From contig NKYR01000067.1 of assembly GCA_003184365.1 (NCBI GenBank), positions 62,001-126,000 of the forward strand: 64,000 nt of DNA. Reading direction: 5' to 3'. The position numbers and the translations under genes were made by a program. The notes under the pieces are model-generated. The model was not told the DNA's origin, did not search any database, and worked only from the letters and a program-made list of their open reading frames with translations. The DNA is from Evernia prunastri. Taxonomy: Eukaryota; Ascomycota; Lecanoromycetes; Lecanorales; Parmeliaceae. Below, in pieces: positions 11,842 through 23,253 of this stretch. The number at the start of each line of letters is the position of its first letter. The first letter of the stretch is position 1.

Positions 11842-14610
11842 TCGATCATGAGCGCGTAACTGAAACTCAACCAGAGGGCGGCTATCGGACAAGCTTCTGA
11901 GCGTGGGATGAATTACTTTTTCTTCTTGGAATTTTCTTTCTTTTTTGTTTTAAAAAGAAGCTACCTCCGTACTCCAACTCTAAATTACGGTTAGGTAGTA
12001 GTTAAGTAAGGTCGGTACACAGTATTAAGGTAATATTCAGGAGGACTGTGCGCAGGTGTGATGAAGCTTATGTATGGTTGGGCAGGAATGGTAAAGTAAT
12101 GAGTGATTTAAAAAATCCAAAATCCTCTCTCTGTATGGGCGTTGACGCTCTGTAGATCTCCCCTGCAAATACATAACCCTAAATCATGGATGTAAATTCC
12201 AAGTATTCACCAAAAGATAAAAAGATAAAGTAGAAAAGAAGGCATAAAAAGATAGAAATGGTAAGACTCTTTCTATCTATTAATCTCCGTAGGCGCTGGC
12301 CTGTGAAGCAAAGTAAAAGCCAGTGAAGTAAATTGAATCGGAGAGTTGCTCAGCCTTCTTTTTAACTCTCCTCAGCCGCTTTTCTGGCAACGTGTGACGC
12401 CCCCCCCTTCCCCCCCCAAAATTCCCCTCCATTTTCCGAGGGCCCCCCCCCTCCTTTTTGCAGTAATCGCGCGGCGAATAATTAAAAAGGAAAAGGAAAC
12501 AAGAATCTCGCGCATTAACTTGTTATCATTACTTATATTTTGTCCCTCCCTCCAATCACTACCTCGCATTCCTCCCTCTTTCTTGAAAACCCCCAGAAAT
12601 TCAATCGCCAATTTTTTCCATTGGCTCTTAATCTCTACTTTTTTTTACTTTGCTTTTCCAATCTTGCCCTTAAGACCTAAGTAAGTACTTTAACTTGCCT
12701 CCCACCAACGCGCTTGTGTTGAGCCGAAGCAAGCACCCAAAAAAAAAGCACCAACACGCTCGACATCCCTCGTCACTGGCTGAGTGGTTCACTCTTCTTC
12801 CAATCAACTCTCAACCTGCCAGCAAGCATCTCCGAAACCCGATTTTCACTCTCAGAAAACGGTAAAACCTCCCAGTACTGTACTTTAAAGCTTACCCCAC
12901 GGAAGATCGACTGCAACCGCGTTTAAAAGGACAAGGCGACCTATCGTATCGCAGACTATCCTCCTTTCCCCAGCTTTTATCCACACAAGTTCGCTGTTCG
13001 CATCGAAAGCAGCGACGTCAGGTGATTGTTTTTCGACCCAGCCCCGTGGTCGCGCGCTCTGCGCATTCATGCGAGTTCCGGCCAGTGAGAAGACTCAATT
13101 CCCAATCCCACAACGTGCGTTCGTTTCATTCACTTTTACTTTGACCCCTCCTCCACCACCGCCACGAGGGCAATTGACTGTCCTTGTCAGCAATAATGTA
13201 AATGGCACCGACGCGTCCATGTGGGCAATATAACAGAACACACAATCTAACCATGAGGCATAAAAAACAGTCATCCACATTAAAACACAGCACGGAAATA
13301 AGACCGCCGCAATCTCTCTGCTTCAGTGTTCTGCACTCTACGGTGGTATTCGCAACGGCTGTCGCAAGAAAGCAAAGCTGAATAACCACACGAGACCTGC
13401 ATACCCGACAGCTTGTGGACAACATAGAAGCGCTTCAACACCGCCCAAAAGTCACCACATAAACCACTCACACGCCATACATACCCCAAACCCTCCGAAT
13501 AATTAATTCGAAACATTTGGTGATTGTCCATTGAAATCGTTCCCGGACGTCATTCACCATTCACACGTCTTACATTTTAATTGAAAGTCTTACGGCACGC
13601 TGGAATACCCAACACCTTCTACTTTATTGATCGACACAAAGGTAAGTTTTTTCTTCCAGCCTGCAGCTCCCTCCGCTCTCCGCGCGCTATCCTTTGCCAA
13701 CGCATCAAAATCATCAAATCATCACCGCTCTTTGCCTTTGCCCATGCTATGCCCATGCCTCGCTCCAAACAAAACCAATTGACCCCGCTCCTCCCCGTCC
13801 TGCCCATATCTATTAACGTAACCAATGCTAACACGTCCCTGGCTGACCAAGCTCAACACTTGTACGCTCGGAACACTTGGCTTTGATTGCCTGCCTCGCT
13901 TCATACTTGTGTTGTTTGAGAAATATCCTACTACGGTGGCAACCAAACCTTACCTTGTCCATCCACCACTAAGGACTCGTACCGCCTCATACCTACCCGA
14001 AAACAATCGACAGCGCAGGCAATTCTGCTGCTAGTGTTTAACGGACCTGGAAGACATTAGTGGAAACAGCATTCCCTAACAATTTGACGCTCGTTGTCTA
14101 GCGCCATACGACGACCGTTGAGGCAATCCAAGACCCGCTGGCCAAGCGTTATTATCGTGGCGAACCTGGAGTCACGAGTAAGTTGACAGCGCACGCGAAT
14201 CGTGGAGCCTGTCTGCTGCATAGAAGCCCAACCACCGCCTCACTGAGCAGCTTCCGTCACCCAACCTCGGTCACGCCTTATCGTGTACTACGAACCGCAA
14301 ATCATTAAAAGCACAGGGAATCTTCGGCAGATCCAGTACACTTTTGTTGTTGTTATTGCTGTTGTTGTCGAAAGGGAAATTACTTTTGGTGAGTTCTTAA
14401 TCTGTTCCTCATCCAATCGAACCCAAAGTTTATGTGCTGGGGACTAAGCTATGCCAGGGCTGCAGCTCCGCGCATAAACATCGTCCAATCCACGCAGCCG
14501 GCTGGGCCCGCCGCGAAGACTGTGCGGAGAACAAAGAGTAGCTCCTTCCAATCATAACCAAAGAAGTTCACTTTGCAGTTTTGACATCTTCAAATACCCG
14601 CACATCCTTG

Positions 14611-14681
14611 GTAAGCTTCCCCATGCTCTACCATTTTCAGCCTATCCGACCCTTGATGATCACGCTGATCCGCGTGTGCAG
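14611..14681 (+). other. Predicted 5' UTR intron of HapB
   Basis: A strong donor (GTAAGC), a CGCTGATCC branch site and a GTGCAG acceptor delimit 71 nt that end 68 bases before the HapB ATG. It contains no part of the coding frame, so it would be a leader intron. Confidence 0.5.
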
Positions 14682-14749
14682 GCCCAGACGCCGTTCACGA
14701 GCTACATACCAAAGATACCTACATAAACGTACTCGGCCAGGTTCCATCC

Positions 14750-15853
14750 ATGATGGATTACGCGCAACCTCAAGCACATTCTTACGGCCAGCATCCGCAC
14801 GCGGCGCACATGCAGGGCTATTCCAACGCCCAACAGAGTCCCACGATCACATCTCCACCAAGCCAACCACCACACATGCAACATCAACCACAGGCGTCCA
14901 CCATCCTGCCCTCTCAAGGACACTCATACCAGGCGCAGCAACAACCTCAGGCAAACCACACAGGCCTCAACTATCCGCAGTCTTACGTCGGTCAACCAAA
15001 TATGCATCAACAGTACAATATCACGGCAGGGCAAGCGGCGGCCATGGCCACAGCGGCCGCGTCCGGGCAGCAGAGCTACGGATACCCGATGCCCCAGACC
15101 ACAATCGCTGGATCACCACGGATGGGGGGTATCGCTGTCAAAAACGAACGTACACCACGGTCACCACCGCAAGTGCCAAACCCCATGGGACCCCTGCCTT
15201 CGCAGGTCTCGCAAAACCACAGGATGTCCCAAGGTCACCTGGGACACTCTGTGAGCAGCCCCCACGGCCCGAGCGCGCAGACGGTGATGATGGGCCACCA
15301 ACCTCCTCGAAACTCTGTCCCTCCCCAGATGCCGCCACCTCCTCAACATCAGCAGCATCATGCGGCTTCTCCTCCTGAAGCTGGCCCTACAGGTGCCGAA
15401 GAAGCACCACTCTACGTCAACGCCAAACAATTTCATCGGATTCTGAAGCGACGCGTAGCTCGTCAGAAGTTGGAAGAGGCACTTCGGCTCACCTCAAAGG
15501 GCCGCAAGCCATACCTGCATGAGTCGAGGCACAAGCATGCGATGCGACGGCCAAGAGGACCGGGAGGAAGGTTTCTGACCGCCGAGGAAGTTTCGTTGAT
15601 AGAAAAGGGTGAAGGGGGAGAGCTGCAGAAGTATGCCCCCAAGGTCATGGAGAACCTGAACAACCAGGAATCCGACACCTCGGGGCCAGCAAAATCTAGC
15701 AACTCTGCTGGATCTAAGAGGAAGTCGGGCGCTCTTGATGATGATGAGAGCACACCTCCTAGCAAGAAGGCCAAGGTCGAGCCGAACAAGGACACACCAA
15801 GCGTTGAGAGCGAAGAGGCGGATGAAGAGGACGAGGGCGACGATGAAGCATAA
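14750..15853 (+). CDS. hapB: CCAAT-binding factor subunit HapB (NF-YA)
   Basis: A 367-residue frame starts with two consecutive ATG codons. Residues 1-210 are Gln/Pro/His/Ser-rich and low complexity. The NF-YA core begins at about 222 (YVNAKQFHRILKRRVARQKL) with the subunit-association helix, and continues through the linker into the DNA-binding part (YLHESRHKHAMRRPRGPGG) to about 283. The tail is acidic with a basic KRKSG...SKKAKV patch that may be a nuclear signal. HapB joins the HapC/HapE histone-fold dimer to bind CCAAT boxes; in aspergilli the complex also recruits HapX in iron and redox control. No intron is needed in the coding part. The unusually long upstream gap suggests a long leader. 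The family call is certain. Confidence 0.96.
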   Translation: MMDYAQPQAHSYGQHPHAAHMQGYSNAQQSPTITSPPSQPPHMQHQPQASTILPSQGHSYQAQQQPQANHTGLNYPQSYVGQPNMHQQYNITAGQAAAMATAAASGQQSYGYPMPQTTIAGSPRMGGIAVKNERTPRSPPQVPNPMGPLPSQVSQNHRMSQGHLGHSVSSPHGPSAQTVMMGHQPPRNSVPPQMPPPPQHQQHHAASPPEAGPTGAEEAPLYVNAKQFHRILKRRVARQKLEEALRLTSKGRKPYLHESRHKHAMRRPRGPGGRFLTAEEVSLIEKGEGGELQKYAPKVMENLNNQESDTSGPAKSSNSAGSKRKSGALDDDESTPPSKKAKVEPNKDTPSVESEEADEEDEGDDEA

Positions 15854-16646
15854 TCGTTGCACGACATCAGGTCACGGAAGCTCTCGAGTCGTTCGAACCC
15901 TTCCAGGCTACCTCACGACTTACGCAGCGTTGATATTGATTCGATTCAGCAGCACATTTGGACCAAGCACGATTTTAATTTACACCACCCCCACTCTCGT
16001 TTGTCGATACATAGTGTGCAGCTTGCAGATACCCCCCTTGCATTGAACGATGAGCGTTTTTATGGGACAAGCGTTGGCGAAAGTTAGAAAGATTATTCCC
16101 TCACCGGGACAAAAAGTAAGACATTGTGCAGGGATTGGAAGGCTATTCTTTGCATGGACGGACTTGAGGAAGAACTGATCACTACCTTCATGCTGAACGA
16201 ATCTCTTTCTCCCTGTCAGTTTGCATAACAGTATGTATTGATGATGAACTGCATGGCCAGGGGTTCTTTGCGAGTGTATGAACAGCACCGGATGAGCTCG
16301 GCCCATGTTAAATAGCAATAAATGGAGACTGGTCTTCAACTTTGTTGCAGCAAGTTGCCACTATCCAATTCCTAGTGAACCCATCGCGCAAGGTATGATA
16401 GAGATGTAAATCTATGAATTGTTTTGTTGGTGTGTGAATAGTTATGTGAATATCTTAGCTCGAATTACTTTCACAGGAGTCGGCCTTGGCGCCTGGTGGC
16501 GCCTTTCTCTTTCTTGCTTTGCCGTAGTTTTGCCACGACATCAAACACTCGAAGCTGATGTGTCCCTACGAGTACCTTACCTCTACCACCTCACGAGCGC
16601 AAGGAGATCCCTTCGTTCATCTTCCACTAACCCTCCACAGCTCATA
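15854..16646. other. Intergenic region HapB to VPS10
   Basis: About 790 bases without a credible gene. It should hold the HapB 3' untranslated region and the promoter of VPS10. The open frame that extends upstream of the chosen VPS10 start (from 16419) lacks an ATG before 16647 and is not counted. Confidence 0.5.
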
Positions 16647-19600
16647 ATGATCCTACGAAGCGCTTCACCTCTTATCATCTCCCTCTCCCTTCTTCTTTTG
16701 CACGCATTATGGCTTACGGGACCTGCTTATGCAAAGAAAGATGCTCCACGCATCACCAAATCCAAACTCGATCACCCTCCCGCAGCCCCACCTCTTTACT
16801 TCGAAGACTCAGATGTCATACTTATACTCGATAATGCCGGGAATGTAATTAGGTCGCAAGACGCAGGCGAGCAGTGGAGCTTAATCGACGATGTTCCGGA
16901 GGGACGAGCATGGGATTTAGTGCTGCACCCCTACAACAAAGATGTGGCATACGTTTGGGGAAAAGAGACTACGCACTGGATAACCGTTGATCGGGGCGAA
17001 TCATGGCGGAGTTTTGAGATCGAGGGATACCCTGTCCCATTTCGGCCACCCTTCAGTTTCCATGCGGCAGACAGCGACAAGGTGATTGTCAATGTCTGCA
17101 AGGAGATTTTTGCGTGCAACGAGATGGCTTACTACACAAAGGATGCATTCAAGACTCCTGCCATAGAGATGAGGCAGGATACCAGGAGTTGCGTCTTTGC
17201 CAGGTCAACGCCGCAATTCCAAACAAGTGCAGACGACAAGGACGACGATCGAGTGGTCTGCGTTGTGAAGGGGCGGTACGCGAGTCCTTTTTCAACGAGA
17301 GACAACCGGCTTGTGGTCTCAGATGATTACTTCAAGGAAGAAGAAGAGGAGCCGGTCCTGGAAGGTGATCGTACTGTTCAAGGCATCATCAATATCGCCG
17401 TCGTGAAGGGATTTTTGGTTGCTGCGGCGAGTGCTAAAGGTACAGATGAACTGGCCATGTATGTCACGGATGACGCGCAGACTTGGCACCGAGCTGTCTT
17501 CCCCAATGACCACAAGTTGGAGGAGGATGCCTATACAATCTTGGAGAGTACCAATTATAGCATTCAGGTGGATGTTATGACTACATCGCCGATCAATGCT
17601 ATGGGAGTACTCTTCACGAGCAACTCAAATGGGACCTACTTCACCCGGAACATTGAGCATACCAACAGGAACTATAAGGGCATCGTGGACTTTGAGAAGA
17701 TCGTGGGGATCCAGGGGATCGTTATGGTCAATGTAGTGGATAACTGGGAGGACGTGGAACGGTCACCCCTAGCTCAAAAAAAGGTCAAGAGCAAAATCAG
17801 CTTTGACGATGGGAGGACATTTCAGTCACTCACTACGGACGATGACGACAAGATAAATCTCCACTCCGTGTCAGAAATGACCAACTCGGGTAGAGTGTTT
17901 TCAAGTCCGGCGCCAGGACTCGTCATGGGAGTTGGCAACACAGGCAACTACCTTAAGCCCTACGAAGAATGTGACCTCTATGTATCGGACGACGCCGGCT
18001 TGACCTGGCAAAAAGCAGTGAAGGAAGCTCAAAAGTATGAATTCGGTGACAGGGGCTCGGTATTACTGGCTATCTACGACGAGGGTCCGACAGACACCAT
18101 TCAGTATTCTCTTGATCATGGCAAATCTTGGAAGGAAGCAGACCTTGGCGAAAAAGTTCGTGCCAAGCTACTTACAACCACTCCTGACTCTACCAGTCTC
18201 AAATTCTTCCTTATGGCTACCACCGGCGGAGGATCGGATCTGGAGTACATGGCAATCGCTATTGACTTTGCTGAGCTCCATGAAGGAAAGTGCAAGGACA
18301 AGGACTTTGAGCGGTGGTTTGCGCGCGTGGACGAGAACGGCGACCCGACTTGCATCATGGGTCACAAACAATGGTACCGCAGACGCAAGGCCGATGCCGA
18401 TTGTTTTGTAGATGAAGAGTTCAAGGACCCCGTGCCGGAATTCGAGCCTTGCACTTGCGCAAAAGAGGATTTTGAATGTGACTACAACTTCATTCCCAGC
18501 GAGGACGGAAGCGAGTGCATTCCGGCTGGAACTTTGCCAGTGCCTAAGGATCAATGCGATGCTCCAAACGCCAAATACAAGGGCAGCTCTGGCTTCAGGC
18601 TAATCCCTGGCAATGACTGCGATCGGGAAGCCAAGGATGCTGTCGTGTTGGACGAGGAAGTAGAGCGATCCTGCAACGACACCATCAGGCCACCCGCAAG
18701 TGGAAAAATAACCAAAGAGCTTACGACCTTCGGTGCAGGACGATTCGAAGAGTACTTCTATCTGGAAAGGACTGACAGGAGTACGGGTACGGACGAGACC
18801 GTTGTCATGCGAACTGACGAACGTGAAGTTTACATCACTACCGATGCTGGCAAGACCTGGGATCAGATCCTCAAGGGTGAAGAGATCACCGCCATCTACC
18901 CTCACCAATATTTCAACGATGTGGTCTACTTCCTTACCGGCAGCAAGAAAGTGTTCTACTCGGTCAACAGAGGCGTCACTATAGGCCACTTTGAAGCCCC
19001 AGCAGAACCCACTCGAGACAAGCTTCAGATCCTGAGCTTCCATGCTGATTACAAAGACTGGCTCATCTGGACTGGTGCAGTGGACTGCGATGGATCCAGC
19101 AAAGGCAGTTGCCATAATGTTGCTTTCTTCAGTGAAGACAGAGGTGCCACTTGGGACCATAGATTGCGTTATGTCAACAAGTGCGAGTTCATTAAGGAGG
19201 CAGGCCGTGGGGGCAACGATAAGCTCGTGTACTGCGAGCAGTATCAAGACGAGAAGCCAGACAACCCTCTGCAACTGAAATGGAGCGACAACTGGTTCGC
19301 CGATGACCACAAGCCTTTCGACGACATCATCGATTTCGCCACTATGTCTGAATTCATTGTTGTAGCTGCCAGACGGGAAGATGACCGTGACGCTCTTACA
19401 TGCCATACTAGCGTGGATGGCAAGACGTTCGCCGACGCAAGGTTTCCACCGAGCTTCGAGGTGCCCGCTCAGAAGGCTTACACGGTGCTGGACAGCTCTA
19501 CACACGCCGTCTTCTTGCATGTAACGGTCAATAACCGCGAGGAGTCTGAGTATGGTTCGATCATCAAAAGCAACAGCAATGGCACATCTTATGTCATGAG

Positions 19601-21164
19601 TCTCAATGGGGTTAACAGGAATGGTCGGGGATATGTGGATTTCGAAAAGATGCTTGGCCTCGAGGGAGTCATTCTGGTCAACACTGTTGCCAACATTGAC
19701 GAGGCCGATCAGGGTAAATCCAAAAAGCTGAGAACTCTAATTACGCACAACGATGGTGCGCAATGGGCCCCTTTGCAAGCCCCGTCTAAGGACGCCGAGG
19801 GTCGCAAATACGAGTGCAATCCCAAGGGCACCTTGAAATGTTCTCTGCATCTTCATAGCTACACCGAGCGCCGGGATCCGCGTGCTACGTTCTCGTCTCC
19901 GTCAGCCATTGGTTTGATGATGGGGGTTGGGAACGTTGGCCAAAATCTGGGCAGAAAGGCTGATGCCGACACTTTCATCACTCGAGATGGTGGCGTTGAA
20001 TGGCACCCTGTCAAGAAGGGCAATTATATGTGGGAGTATGGCGACCAGGGTTCAATCATCGTCATCGTCGAAGAGGGCGTTGCCACTCGGTCGGTTTTCT
20101 ATTCCCTGAACGAAGGCATCGACTGGCAAGAATATGTGTTTGCAGACGCCGACTTCGCCGTTGGGGCCATATCTACTGTTCCCTCCGACAAGTCGCGAAA
20201 TTTTATTCTGTGGGGTAAGCATAGCGCAAGTGGCAGCAAAGTTGCTACCGTCAATCTCGACTTTACAGGCTTGGCGGACGAGCAATGCAAGCTCGACGAG
20301 AAGGATCCAGAGAATGGCGACTACGACCTCTGGGAACCCAAGCATCCCAGTCAGAAGGACAATTGCCTGTTTGGGCATGTTGCTCGATATCACCGCAAAA
20401 AGCTTGAAGCCAAATGTTACAACGGTCTGGACATACAGCATCTGCACAGCATCCCCCGAAATTGCGATTGCACAAGGGAGGATTTTGAATGGTAATGCTC
20501 TCATATTCAGACCCTTCGTTTCCTCTACGAACAGATCTTTGCTAACATGTTCTGCAGTGATTACAACTACCAAGTCGACACTGACGGCTCCTGCCAACTC
20601 GTCCCTGGTCTACCGCCCCCGGATCATAGCCAAGCCTGTACCGAAAACCCAGAACTATTGTCCTACTTTTTACCGACAGGCTATCGCCGCACTCCACTCG
20701 ACACTTGCCAAGGCGGCCAGGAACTCGAATTTACATCGAAAGAAATACCCTGCGAAGGCCGCGAAGGCGACTGGGACCGTGAACAGCGGAAGAAAGGTCT
20801 CAGTGGGTTCTGGTTTTTCGTGCTAGTGTTCGTCTTACCGGTCTCTATCGCCGGAGGAGTTGGGTATTGGGTCTGGACTAATTGGGATGGTAAATTTGGA
20901 CGCATCAGGCTCGGTGATACGGGCAGCGCGTTTGATGCAGATAAGCCATGGATCGCATGGCCAATTACGGCGGTCAGTGCCGTGGTTGCTGTTGTCGCAA
21001 CGTTACCGCTCCTGATCGCGAGCGCATGGAGAGGGGTTACCGGGCTCTTTGGGGGTGGAAGGAGGTACACTCAACGGAGCGATTTTGCGAGAGGGGGAAG
21101 GTACGCAATCGTTGACCCGGACGAGGACGAGCTATTGGGCGATGATGAGGAGGAAGACGTGTAG
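16647..21164 (+). CDS. VPS10: Vacuolar sorting receptor Vps10 (sortilin family)
   Basis: Two exons, 16647-20491 and 20558-21164, join through a 66-nt intron (GTAATG donor, GCTAAC branch site, CTGCAG acceptor) that rebuilds the codon for Cys in EDFECDYNYQ. The product is 1483 residues. The ATG at 16647 was chosen because it begins a clear signal peptide (LIISLSLLLLHALWLTG). Two Vps10 domains follow, each of sortilin-type beta-propeller repeats (for example DAGEQWSLIDD, DRGESWRSFE, DAGLTWQKAV) with a Cys-rich 10CC module. A membrane segment lies at about 1363-1389 and a second hydrophobic stretch at about 1412-1440. The tail has YAIV and an acidic di-leucine-like DEDELLGDD, plausible sorting signals. 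Vps10 cycles between Golgi and endosome carrying carboxypeptidase Y and other soluble vacuolar hydrolases. Confidence 0.96.
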
Positions 21165-21535
21165 GATAGTACTGGAAGAGAACTAGAGGACAGCGGCATT
21201 GTGAGGCGTTTCTGTAATATTCTCTGACATTTCCGTCTTTTGGTTTTCCGTAGCGAGCGTTGTATTCGTTGTATTCATTCCGGAGCAAAACCCTAAGTAC
21301 CTCAGTCGTAGCGAGCGAGCTTGAACATAAAGGAGGCAGCTGAGGCTGGCGTAGATAGATACCATTCGTTTTCGCTCAGCAGCTTCCATCCGAGCATTAG
21401 CTATCGATTTGATTATCTAGCTAAACTTCTGACCGGATCGATGACTATGGTTTTCATCTATCAACCTATCTCTATCTAACACCGTCCTCTCACGGGATAT
21501 TGAACTCCAATCTAGAGGTAGAATATATTTGGAAG
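21165..21535. other. Intergenic region VPS10 to cytidine deaminase
   Basis: About 370 bases with no credible coding frame. It is the probable 3' end of VPS10 and promoter of the deaminase gene. Confidence 0.5.
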
Positions 21536-22913
21536 ATGCACTCTGAACCAAGCCCAACACCAAACGACTCGGGCAAATTTGGCCTTGACGACCGCTCCGT
21601 ACAGGAGCTCAAGGAGAAGGCTATTGCAGCGAAGGGCCGGGCATATTGTAGGTGCTGTTTATAAAGTCCACCATTGTTTGTATTTGTATTGAGTAGCTAT
21701 TTTGCATTGGCTTCGAATACGTTCAGGAACGGGTCACACCCCTTTATATCAGGGGATATGTAAACCTTTACTCCAACTCACCGAGCTCTTCTATCAAAAA
21801 TTGCTGTCAGACTGGTGTGCTCTTCCTGTTGGATTTTTTTTGTCAATCTCGTTCACCCATCTGCATCTTTACACCATGTCCTAATAACTGCATACACAAT
21901 ATTGCAATATATCTATATATCTATATATACAAAAACATTGTCGGGCTGATGCAAAGAGCAGGTCCCTACTCCCACTTCCGCGTCGGCGCCGCTCTCTTGA
22001 CCCAAGACGGCTCCATCGTCACAGGGGCCAATGTGGAAAATGCAAGCTATCCCGTCGGCACCTGTGCCGAGAGATGTGCGATGGCGACGGCCGTGGTGAG
22101 TATTTGTTCTTCTGGTTCCTGAATGTCAAAGGGGTCCGGGTGCTATACCAGCAGGTCAGAGTTATAGCACAGGAGGGAGAGAGAAATCTCCTTGCTACCA
22201 ACGGACGGATCAGATCTATCTATATCGCCCCATCTCCTTCTACATGCCAGCTTTCGAAGCCCAGCTGTTACATATCTATGTATACTTCATCTCGGCAAAG
22301 ATCGAGAGCTCACTTTTATCTACACTTCTACGGTTTCACATCAAACCCATGGATTCAAGCCCATGGATGGAAGAACGTACAACGGAACAGTCGCTGACAG
22401 ACTTTCAATCCTCTTGACAGACGGGGGGCCACTCCACGTTCAAAGCATTAGCCGTAGCCACAAACATCACCCCGCCAGGTGCGTAACCTATCATGCTCAC
22501 AACCACCTCCCATCCCCCTCCCCCTCTTACCCCCTCCCTTCCTCCAGACGCCCCAAACCAGACAAAAAACTCACACCCTCCCGCCAGCATCCCCCTGCGG
22601 CATGTGCCGCCAATTGTACGCTCCCCCCTTTCTACACCCTCCCCCACACACGGGCTAAACGGAAAAAACCCCCACTCCAGCATCCGGGAATTCTGCGCCC
22701 TATCGATGCCCGTCTTCATGTACGACAAAGACGGACGGTACGTCGTCCACACGCTCGAAAAGGTACGTTGTTGGGAGTGCGCTGTGGTTGCGGTGTCGGT
22801 GTCGGTGTCCATTTTCGGAGAGGCTTCGAGACGCGGTTGCTGATGGCCGGAGGGAATCGTAGCTGTTGCCGTTGAGTTTTGGACCGGAGGATCTGAAGGG
22901 GGCGGCGGGGTGA
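21536..22913 (+). CDS. Cytidine deaminase, six exons
   Basis: Six exons (21536-21647, 21962-22095, 22421-22478, 22588-22615, 22681-22762, 22863-22913) total 465 nt and encode 154 residues, the normal length for a homotetrameric cytidine deaminase. The conserved pieces appear in order and in frame: CPYSHFRVGAALL, the catalytic NVENASYPVGTCAER with the Zn-binding Cys and proton-shuttling Glu, the region GGHSTFKALAVATN, the second zinc motif SPCGMCRQFIREF with two Cys, and the terminal LLPLSFGPEDL. Each junction restores the family sequence across good splice sites (for example GTAGGT/GAGCAG, GTGAGT/TGACAG). It hydrolyses cytidine and deoxycytidine to uridine in pyrimidine salvage in the cytosol. 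The exons are tiny (one is 28 nt) and two introns exceed 300 nt, so no long open frame marks the gene. Confidence 0.93.
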
Positions 22914-23253
22914 GGCGGGCTGGGCAGGTTGGTTGGGGTGAGGTGATAGGGTTGGTGAACGGGTGATGCGAAGGGGTGCACCGAACGGAGATGGGTGCGG
23001 ATGGTGGATGTCATGTGATGGCGGTGGAGCTTTCAGTGCTGGCCCGCATGCAATCCAATTTCTCGTGGACGAAGGACGACACTTCTACTAAAGCGAATGG
23101 CAGCCGTTTTGTGGACTTTGGAAACAATAGTAGGAGAGGGTCTGAAGGTGAAATTGGCGTGATAACACCGCACAGTTTTGGCAATGCATACATACATTTT
23201 TCTATATGCTGGTTTATGCTCCACATCGTCGTTGTGAAAGCTCAATAAAGACC
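22914..23253. other. Convergent 3' region, deaminase and eIF3d
   Basis: A 340-bp gap between the stop codons of two convergent genes. Nothing further is seen; it should hold both 3' untranslated regions. Confidence 0.5.

Larger units (their letters stand above)
10387..14610. other. Long gene-free region upstream of HapB
   Basis: This 4.2-kb stretch has only short overlapping frames without domain character. It contains a GGTA/TACC inverted repeat (11221-11247), a GCA trinucleotide run (about 11819-11841), poly-C and CT-rich tracts (about 12400-12460), and from about 13.6 kb several good 5' splice-site matches (GGTAAGTTT near 13640, GAGTAAGTT near 14178, GGTGAGTTC near 14384). The right part is probably promoter plus a long, perhaps spliced, 5' leader of HapB. 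Confidence 0.5.

Noticed and set aside
18600..19520. 306-codon minus-strand frame inside VPS10
   Set aside because: It is the antisense shadow of the certain VPS10 exon; composition follows from codon bias on the other strand.
22192..22875. 227-codon plus-strand frame
   Set aside because: It runs across introns and exons of the cytidine deaminase in another frame; the spliced deaminase explains the interval much better.
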